Made by a program: the position numbers and the translations under genes
The notes under the pieces: model-generated
Database searches by the model: none
What the model was told of the DNA's origin: nothing
Seen by the model: only the letters and a program-made list of their open reading frames with translations
Assembly (NCBI GenBank): GCA_013362385.1
Contig: JABFWC010000416.1
Location: forward strand, 1-7,631
Length of the DNA stretch: 7,631 nt
Reading direction: 5' to 3'
DNA from: Pseudarthrobacter sp.
GTDB taxonomy: Bacteria > Actinomycetota > Actinomycetes > Actinomycetales > Micrococcaceae
Part shown: positions 1 to 5,053 of the stretch, one piece after another
How the letters are laid out: each line of letters opens with the position of its first letter
How positions within the stretch are numbered: the stretch's first letter is position 1

Positions 1-831
1 GCTCGGGCTGCACGATGTCGTGGCCGTCGGCGGAGATGTGCCCAGCCCGTACAGAGCCACCACCACGGGGATCAGTGCCGAAGGGATGCCCGCCACCGAA
101 GTCATGGTGTGGGCGATGTAGGTGTAGGTGGCGAAAAAGCCGCCGAAGCCGACAATGCCGACCAGCAGGGCCAGCCAGACCTGCAGGCGCTTGAGTGCCC
201 CGAGTTCGCGGCGGATGCTCGCGTCGGGATGGGCCTGGCGGAACGGCACGAACCGCCACACCAGGACCAGGGCCAGCACGCCGATGGCTCCGACAAGGAC
301 AAACAGCAGGCGCCAGCCGTAGGTCTGGCCCAGCCACGTTGCGAACGGGACCCCGACGACGTTGGATACGCTCAGCCCTGCCATCACCATGGAGATCGCC
401 CAGCCGCGGCGGGAAGGCGCGACGAGGGACGCGGCGATCACCGCGGCCACGCCGAAGAACGCGCCATGGGGAAGACCGGCTGCGAAGCGCGACGCGAGCA
501 TCGTCCCGTAATCGGGTGCTGCGAACGAACTGAGGTTGGCAAGCGTGAAGAACAGCAACAGCGCCAGCGCCAGGCGCTTGCGGGGCAGTTTCGCGCCGAC
601 GGCGGCCAGCAGGGGAGCCCCGACCACCACGCCCAGCGCGTAGGCGGAAATCAGGTGCCCGGCTTCGGGGGTGCTGATGGCCAGGCCCTGCTCCACCTCC
701 TTCAACAGGCCCATCATGGTGAATTCGGTAACGCCGATGCCCACCCCGCCCATGGCCAGGGCGAAGATGGCCATGCCGGTGCCCTTGGACTTGGTGGAGG
801 CTGCCGTGGATGTCTGAAGGACGCTGCTCAT
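1..831 (-). CDS. MFS transporter, DHA1/AraJ-Cmx drug-efflux type (partial)
   Basis: N-terminal 277 codons of a major facilitator superfamily exporter of the inner membrane, probably a proton-driven antiporter for drugs or sugars; the substrate cannot be told. I translated the minus strand from the ATG at 829-831. After a hydrophilic tail of about 18 residues comes the first helix (MAIFALAMGGVGIGVTEF), then TEFTMMGLL, an ISAYALGVVVGAPLLA helix, the loop GAKLPRKRLAL (MFS motif A region), SRFAAGLPHGAFFG and GWRLLF. These are hallmarks of the 12-helix DHA1 family. About seven helices fit in the window. An ATG 20 codons in is an alternative start, and the Shine-Dalgarno is weak (AGCAGG). The gene continues past the left edge. 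Its last 13 codons (1-39, reading TSPPTATTSCSPS) do not look like the expected helix 7 that follows LYGLG, so a frameshift, deletion or sequence-end artefact is possible. It is divergent from the Nudix gene. Confidence 0.88.
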   Translation of the reverse strand, partial: MSSVLQTSTAASTKSKGTGMAIFALAMGGVGIGVTEFTMMGLLKEVEQGLAISTPEAGHLISAYALGVVVGAPLLAAVGAKLPRKRLALALLLFFTLANLSSFAAPDYGTMLASRFAAGLPHGAFFGVAAVIAASLVAPSRRGWAISMVMAGLSVSNVVGVPFATWLGQTYGWRLLFVLVGAIGVLALVLVWRFVPFRQAHPDASIRRELGALKRLQVWLALLVGIVGFGGFFATYTYIAHTMTSVAGIPSALIPVVVALYGLGTSPPTATTSCSPS

Positions 832-850
832 GTGCCTGCTTTTCGACTGC

Positions 851-898
851 TTGAACTGGAAACGGGTTGAACTGGAAACGGGTTGAACTGGGAACGGG
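851..898. repeat. Three tandem 16-bp direct repeats upstream of MFS gene
   Basis: Three head-to-tail copies of TTGAACTGGAAACGGG lie at 851-866, 867-882 and 883-898. The first two are identical and the third has one change (A to G at its ninth/tenth position, giving TTGAACTGGGAACGGG). They sit 20-67 bases upstream of the MFS start codon, so they fall in its promoter or 5' leader. The array may be an operator for a regulator binding direct repeats or a replication-slippage product; the sequence alone does not decide. No protein is encoded here. Confidence 0.85.
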
Positions 899-1006
899 GC
901 GGCTGCCACGGCAGCGGGGCAGAAGGTCGGTCACTCCGGATAACCCGTCAGGCAGGGCCTGTTCCGGGGGAGGCAGGGGTGTTCGGGGACATTCCATTGT
1001 CGCCCA

Positions 1007-1012
1007 TAGAAT
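1007..1012 (+). promoter_or_regulatory. -10 element for leaderless Nudix transcript
   Basis: TAGAAT matches TATAAT at 5 of 6 positions and the actinobacterial TANNNT pattern. It ends exactly 6 bases before the GTG at 1019, so transcription would be expected to start on or beside the start codon. The same TAG is an in-frame stop, so translation cannot begin further upstream. No usable Shine-Dalgarno fits: the GAGG at 1013-1016 is only 2 bases from GTG. I see no good -35 hexamer, as is common for such promoters. Confidence 0.55.
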
Positions 1013-1018
1013 GAGGCG

Positions 1019-1471
1019 GTGACTGGACTAATACAGGTAGTTGGCGGCGCCGTTGTGGATAACCTGGCGGATCCGGGCGCCCTCCTGGTGGCGAGGCGAA
1101 GTGCACCTGAGCAGCTGGCAGGGCTGTGGGAGTTCCCCGGCGGAAAGGTGGAGCCGGGCGAGGAGCCCGAGGCCGCACTGGTCCGTGAGCTCGGTGAAGA
1201 GCTGGGCATCGGTGTCCGGCTGGGGATGGAGCTGCCGTCCGGATCGGACGCCGGCTGGCCGCTGAACGAGCGGGCCAGCATGCGGGTCTGGTTCGCGGAA
1301 GTCGTCCGTGGCGAGCCGCTGCCTTTGGAGGACCACGACGAACTGCGCTGGGTGGACCTGCGGGACAGCGAAGCGGTCCTCGCCCTCCCGTGGATCCCGG
1401 CCGACTATCCGATCGTCCAGGCGCTGCTCGAAGCCGCGGCACTGGTCCCGGAGCCCCGGGCGCACGATTAG
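1019..1471 (+). CDS. MutT-like Nudix hydrolase ((deoxy)nucleoside triphosphate diphosphatase)
   Basis: A 150-residue cytosolic Nudix hydrolase, probably splitting modified (d)NTPs such as 8-oxo-dGTP into monophosphate and pyrophosphate so they are not incorporated into DNA. The Nudix box is complete: G42, then five residues, E48, seven residues, then REL-GEELGI (R56-I64), including the metal-binding glutamates E57, E60 and E61. The lead-in LAGLWEFPGGKVE and the later LRWVDL are typical of the MutT/CTP-pyrophosphohydrolase subgroup, and the length is normal for a single-domain MutT. Start: the GTG at 1019 is the first possible start after an in-frame TAG at 1007-1009, and IQVVGGAVV (residues 5-13) is the family's first beta strand, so little can be missing. 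It stands alone and converges on the radical SAM gene 45 bases away; I see no clear hairpin terminator between them. Preference for 8-oxo-dGTP over other nucleotides is inferred, so no symbol is given. Confidence 0.9.
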   Translation: MTGLIQVVGGAVVDNLADPGALLVARRSAPEQLAGLWEFPGGKVEPGEEPEAALVRELGEELGIGVRLGMELPSGSDAGWPLNERASMRVWFAEVVRGEPLPLEDHDELRWVDLRDSEAVLALPWIPADYPIVQALLEAAALVPEPRAHD

Positions 1472-1516
1472 GCAGGGCAGGACCGGGCCGCAGGGCAGCA
1501 CAGAAGTTGGGGCCAG

Positions 1517-2614
1517 CTAGAACAGGGAGTCCTGCACTCCGGACCGGGGCGCGGGAGAAGGGGCAGATTCACCAGGAACCCCGGCCGGAATGACTCCGGC
1601 AGGGTACTCGGCCTCCTCGCCCCGGGGATCGTCCAGGTTGCGGTGGCTGAAGCCGGCGGTATGCGTGAAGCCGTGGCGGGCCTTGAAATAGCGGACCTTG
1701 CCCGCCAGCCATGTCCGATACTCCTTGGAGGCGTACGAACCTGACCCATAGAGGCGCCGGTAGCGCCCCACGAGCTCCGGGCGCTGTGCCGCGATCCACT
1801 GCATGAACCACTCCCGGGTGCCGGGTTTCAGGTAGAGGGCGCCCGCGCTGACGCCGGTGGCGCCCGCTGCCGCCAGCGAGCCGAAGAGTGCATCCAGCGC
1901 CTCATCGCTGTCCGTAAGCCACGGCAGGATGGGCATCGCCATGACGCCGCAGGGAAGGCCGGCCTCGCGCAGCCGCGAGACCAGCTTCAGCCGTGCCCGC
2001 GGCCCGGGCGTGCCGGGCTCGATGGCCTCTGACAGCGCTTCGTCGGTCATGGCAAGGGAAATGCCCAGCCCCACCGGAACCTGGGCGGCAGCACTCTTGA
2101 GCAACGGGATGTCCCGCGCCAGCAGGGTGCCCTTGGTCAGGATGGACAGGGGTGTGCCCGAGTCGGCCAGGGCCGAGATGATTCCGGGCATCAGCCGGTA
2201 ACGCCCCTCGGCCCGCTGGTAGGGATCGGTATTGGTGCCGAGTGCCACCTGCTGCCTCGTCCACGACGGCTTGGCCAGCTCCTTCCGGAGAACCTCCGCG
2301 GCGTTGACCTTGACCACCACCTGGCTGTCGAAGTCCAGTCCGGCGTCGAAGTCCAGGTAGGTGTGGGTCTTGCGCGCGAAGCAGTAGACGCAGGCATGGC
2401 TGCAGCCCCGGTAGGGATTGACCGTCCACTCGAAGGGCATCCGGGATCCCGCGGGTACCTTGTTGAGCACTGATTTGGCTGTGACCTCATGGAAGGTGAT
2501 GCCCGCGAACTCAGGAGTGGTCACCGAGCGCACCAGCCCGGACAGCGGAAGCAGGGCACCGGCACCCTCCGGATTGCCGGGAGCCTGAACCAGGGCTTGC
2601 GCTTCCCATCTCAT
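1517..2614 (-). CDS. Rv2578c-family radical SAM protein (SplB-like)
   Basis: A 365-residue radical SAM enzyme. The CxxxCxxC motif (C71, C75, C78, in CSHACVYCFA) would bind a 4Fe-4S cluster that cleaves S-adenosylmethionine to a 5'-deoxyadenosyl radical. The flanking sequence (FHEVTAKSVLNKVP, TVNPYRG, THTYLDFD, ALGTNTDPYQRAEGRY, LSILTKGT) matches my memory of the actinobacterial Rv2578c family, distantly related to spore photoproduct lyase, a DNA photolesion repair enzyme. The C-terminal DSLF resembles the family's usual ending. The substrate is unknown. Start: a GTG at 2659 opens the frame, but it would place the LexA box and promoter inside the gene. I prefer ATG 2614, which gives MRWEAQAL as in relatives; ATG 2623 is an alternative. 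The gene lies 58 bases after the SIMPL gene on the same strand but has its own SOS-type promoter. A role in DNA damage response is inferred from that box and the SplB relation. Confidence 0.9.
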   Translation of the reverse strand: MRWEAQALVQAPGNPEGAGALLPLSGLVRSVTTPEFAGITFHEVTAKSVLNKVPAGSRMPFEWTVNPYRGCSHACVYCFARKTHTYLDFDAGLDFDSQVVVKVNAAEVLRKELAKPSWTRQQVALGTNTDPYQRAEGRYRLMPGIISALADSGTPLSILTKGTLLARDIPLLKSAAAQVPVGLGISLAMTDEALSEAIEPGTPGPRARLKLVSRLREAGLPCGVMAMPILPWLTDSDEALDALFGSLAAAGATGVSAGALYLKPGTREWFMQWIAAQRPELVGRYRRLYGSGSYASKEYRTWLAGKVRYFKARHGFTHTAGFSHRNLDDPRGEEAEYPAGVIPAGVPGESAPSPAPRSGVQDSLF

Positions 2615-2621
2615 GGACTCC

Positions 2622-2650
2622 ATTCGAAAACATGTTCGAATGGAAGTCAA
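2622..2650 (-). promoter_or_regulatory. SOS-type promoter of the radical SAM gene
   Basis: On the minus strand a -35 hexamer TTGACT (2645-2650, 5 of 6 to TTGACA) is followed after exactly 17 bases by TCGAAT (2622-2627, 4 of 6 to TATAAT). The predicted transcript start falls about one base before the ATG at 2614, so the message would be essentially leaderless. A LexA-like box fills the spacer and overlaps the -10, where a bound repressor would exclude RNA polymerase. Confidence 0.6.
2624..2639. promoter_or_regulatory. LexA (SOS) box
   Basis: TCGAAAACATGTTCGA matches 11 of the 12 fixed positions of the actinobacterial/Gram-positive LexA consensus TCGAAC-N4-GTTCGA; the only change is C to A at position 6. 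The dyad is longer than the core: 10-bp perfect arms at 2619-2628 and 2635-2644 flank a 6-base centre. It ends 9 bases upstream of ATG 2614 of the radical SAM gene. Repression by LexA and induction on RecA-driven LexA cleavage follow from known SOS biology; the site itself is read directly. Confidence 0.8.
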
Positions 2651-2672
2651 GGGCGCCACGCTCCGGCGGTCG

Positions 2673-3338
2673 CTAGGGCAGCAGTTCCCAGACCACGGTG
2701 ACTGCGGCTTCCACCCGGTTCGTGCCCGGCTCCACCGGCAGGGCCTCCACTGCCGCCGCCCGCTGCATGCCCCCCAGGGGAACAGGGCCCGGAACGCCAG
2801 GCTGCTCCGTTACCGACACCACCCGTCCGAGGGTGGCCGATGCCAGCTCCGCAAACTGCTGGGCGGTGCTGAGCGCGTCCTGCCAGGCGGCCTCCCGGGC
2901 CCGGGCCCGGACGGCTGACTCGTCCGAAACCATCAGTTGGAGGTTGTTCAGGCGGGCGGCGTCGCCTGCGGCGCGGACAGCCTCTGAAAGGAGGCCCGGG
3001 CCCGCCTTGAGGTCGCGCAGCCTCACCGACAGGCTCCCGGCGGCAATATAGCCCACAAGCTGCTGGCCCTCGCCGTCGCGCCAGGCGAGGTCGGCCCGGA
3101 CGGAAAGGTTGGCGGTGCGGATGTCCGCGCCGGCCACGCCGCTGCTGCGCAGGACCGAGGTCAGGGCGGCCATGCCGGCTGCAGCCGCAGCGTAGGCGTC
3201 CGCCACTGATTCGGCGCGGCACTCCACCCCCAGCGCCACCAGGATCACATCGGGCGCCGCCTCGGCCCGGCCTGTCCCGGTGACGGTCACTGTTCCCTGG
3301 CCGCCGATTCCCTGGTCCCTGTCGGCGCCGATGCCCAT
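2673..3338 (-). CDS. SIMPL domain-containing protein (DUF541)
   Basis: A 221-residue SIMPL/DUF541 protein. It opens with the family's N-terminal strand TVTVTGTGRAEAAPD (16-30). Next come the helical AYAAAAAGMAALTSVLRSSGV segment (49-68), DIRTANLSVRADLAW (72-86), YIAAGSLSVRLRDL (97-110) and a long second helix rich in Ala (AREAAWQDALSTAQQFAELA). The closing strands are LGRVVSVTEQ (170-179) and VEAAVTVVWELL (209-220). The family's biochemical role is poorly defined; some members are periplasmic or stress-linked. This one has no signal peptide or membrane helix, so it is probably cytosolic. Start: ATG 3338 is preceded by AAGGAAAG (3343-3350), a good ribosome-binding site, and overlaps the stop of the upstream HExxH gene by one base (TGATG). 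The frame is open further upstream, but that part is a shadow of the HExxH gene. Translational coupling with that gene is likely. Confidence 0.88.
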   Translation of the reverse strand: MGIGADRDQGIGGQGTVTVTGTGRAEAAPDVILVALGVECRAESVADAYAAAAAGMAALTSVLRSSGVAGADIRTANLSVRADLAWRDGEGQQLVGYIAAGSLSVRLRDLKAGPGLLSEAVRAAGDAARLNNLQLMVSDESAVRARAREAAWQDALSTAQQFAELASATLGRVVSVTEQPGVPGPVPLGGMQRAAAVEALPVEPGTNRVEAAVTVVWELLP

Positions 3339-3790
3339 CACGCTTTCCTTCCCGTGCGAAGAGGGTAGCCGCCCGCGGCCAGGTCGGCCCGGCGTTCGAA
3401 AAAGTTTGCGGTCCCCGGATTTCCGGTGCGCAGGACGGACCAGCCGGCCGCCGCCAGGTACAGCGGGATGAAGGGCAGTCCCAGGCACCACGCGTACTGG
3501 CTGCAGTGTTTTTCCTCGTGTCCCAGAAGTGCGGGGCGGGACAGGAGGTCGTCGGCGGTGCCGCGGCACAGCACCACGTTGCCCAGCGTGTAGGCGTGCG
3601 CGAACGGCAGGCGCCAACGGTAGCCGGCAGCGATCACCAGTCCGTTCGGGCCCCGGCTGATCCGGGTCCGGGCGGCGAGGGCTACGGCGAGTCCCGCCAC
3701 CGTGCTCCCGTTCAACAGGTTCGCCGCCTGCCTCAGCCGCCGGGCCGTCGTCGCCCCGGCCAGCGAACCTGCCCGCTGCCGCAAAGTCAT
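3338..3790 (-). CDS. Small HExxH-motif hypothetical protein (putative metallopeptidase-like)
   Basis: A 150-residue protein of unassigned function. I see a gluzincin-type HExxH motif, HEEKH (91-95), continuing as CSQYAWCLGLPF, and downstream NFFERRAD (129-136) with a glutamate (E132) that could be a third metal ligand. The spacing fits small actinobacterial proteins with an HE..H..Q..LG pattern that I remember only as hypothetical. Two hydrophobic stretches (28-40 and 103-117) could touch the membrane, but there is no clear signal peptide. Whether it cleaves peptides is unknown, since small HExxH proteins may be non-proteolytic. Start: ATG 3790 follows an in-frame TAG at 3800-3802 by three codons, so no longer form exists. 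There is no Shine-Dalgarno, and TAGCAT lies 6 bases upstream, indicating a leaderless message. It is the first gene of a minus-strand pair with the SIMPL gene and is divergent from pheS. Confidence 0.78.
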   Translation of the reverse strand: MTLRQRAGSLAGATTARRLRQAANLLNGSTVAGLAVALAARTRISRGPNGLVIAAGYRWRLPFAHAYTLGNVVLCRGTADDLLSRPALLGHEEKHCSQYAWCLGLPFIPLYLAAAGWSVLRTGNPGTANFFERRADLAAGGYPLRTGRKA

Positions 3791-3796
3791 GAGGCC

Positions 3797-3802
3797 ATGC
3801 TA
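3797..3802 (-). promoter_or_regulatory. -10 element for leaderless HExxH-SIMPL transcript
   Basis: TAGCAT on the minus strand fits TANNNT and ends exactly 6 bases (GGCCTC) before the ATG at 3790, the spacing expected if transcription starts on the start codon. As with the Nudix gene, its TAG is also the in-frame stop. No ribosome-binding site and no convincing -35 are visible. Confidence 0.5.
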
Positions 3803-3817
3803 ACCGGAGCCTTCAAC

Positions 3818-3823
3818 TAGACT
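3818..3823 (+). promoter_or_regulatory. Possible distal -10 for pheST
   Basis: TAGACT fits TANNNT and would start a transcript near 3830, giving a leader of about 160 bases that contains the whole inverted-repeat structure before pheS. There is no good -35. A start nearer pheS (TAGCTA at 3974-3979 or TAAGAA at 3978-3983) is also possible and would exclude the structure from the message, so this call is tentative. Confidence 0.3.
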
Positions 3824-3836
3824 GGAGGGCAGTGGC

Positions 3837-3963
3837 CGCCGGTCCTGCCGGCGAGCCCTGACCTGGTCATTGAATGGACTGACGTTCAGGCCATTCATCC
3901 ATGACCTGCCAGTGACGGACGCGCCGCCGGGAAACCGCGCACGGCAGCCCCGCTCGCCGGCAG
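3837..3963 (+). promoter_or_regulatory. Structured element upstream of pheS (candidate leader RNA)
   Basis: Nested inverted repeats fill most of the intergenic region. CTGCCGGCGAGC (3845-3856) and GCTCGCCGGCAG (3952-3963) are perfectly complementary over 12 bases and would close a 119-base domain. Inside it a 42-base hairpin (3865-3906) has arms GGTCAT+TGAATGG against CCATTCA+ATGACC, with a 3-base bulge (TCC) and an inner CTGA-cgt-TCAG stem. Next comes CGG-GAAA-CCG (3928-3937), a GNRA-type loop, with GCG/CGC pairing outside it. A competing hairpin CGCCGG-tcctg-CCGGCG (3837-3853) uses the same bases as the closing stem. The element ends 26 bases before the pheS ATG, and no U-run follows any stem. 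It could be a cis-regulatory RNA for phenylalanyl-tRNA synthetase or a DNA-level dyad element. It does not match a canonical T-box, and I find no Phe-rich leader peptide. Confidence 0.5.
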
Positions 3964-3989
3964 CCACGACTCGTAGCTAAGAACAGTAG

Positions 3990-5051
<1,062 letters not shown>

Positions 5052-5053
5052 CA

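Larger units (their letters stand above)
832..1018. other. Divergent intergenic region, MFS / Nudix
   Basis: This region separates the start codons of the leftward MFS gene and the rightward Nudix gene, so it must hold both promoters. Besides the 16-bp tandem repeats it contains an imperfect 14-bp palindrome, GCTGCCACGGCAGC (902-915, 6-bp arms), and a short inverted repeat, CAGGC-agg-GCCTG (949-961). Either could be an operator, but both are short enough in this GC-rich DNA to be chance. I could not identify a convincing promoter for the MFS gene. The Nudix -10 element at the right end is listed separately. Confidence 0.5.

Noticed and set aside
109..870. 253-codon plus-strand open frame opposite the MFS gene
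   Set aside because: Its composition is extreme (His, Gly, Gln, Asp-rich) and it is a shadow of a clear membrane protein on the other strand.
1472..1516. Bidirectional terminator between the convergent Nudix and radical SAM genes
   Set aside because: The 45 bases are G-rich, with no strong stem and no T-run on either strand, so I do not annotate an intrinsic terminator.
2615..2659. GTG start at 2659 for the radical SAM gene
   Set aside because: It would put the LexA box, -10 and -35 inside the coding sequence and adds residues absent from family members as I remember them.
3339..3617. Longer start for the SIMPL gene
   Set aside because: The extension overlaps the HExxH gene in another frame and reads as low-complexity Arg/Pro/Gly sequence. 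ATG 3338 has a good ribosome-binding site and begins just before the family domain.
3874..3915. Phenylalanine leader peptide controlling pheST
   Set aside because: Only tiny frames are present (ATG-GAC-TGA at 3874; ATG-ACC-TGC-CAG-TGA at 3901). Neither has Phe codons, a ribosome-binding site or a terminator hairpin with a U-run.
3930..3939. GGAAACCGCG as a T-box (consensus TGGNACCGCG) before pheS
   Set aside because: The resemblance is partial. The first T and the second G of TGGN, needed to pair with the tRNA CCA end, are changed, and N is A rather than the U expected for an A73 discriminator. I also cannot place a convincing Stem I with a UUC specifier loop, though UUC-A does occur at 3887-3890. 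A covariance-model search would settle it.
3845..3963. MITE-like mobile element with 12-bp terminal inverted repeats
   Set aside because: No target-site duplication is visible next to the arms (left flank ends CCGGTC, right flank begins CCACGA). It cannot be excluded without searching the genome for more copies.
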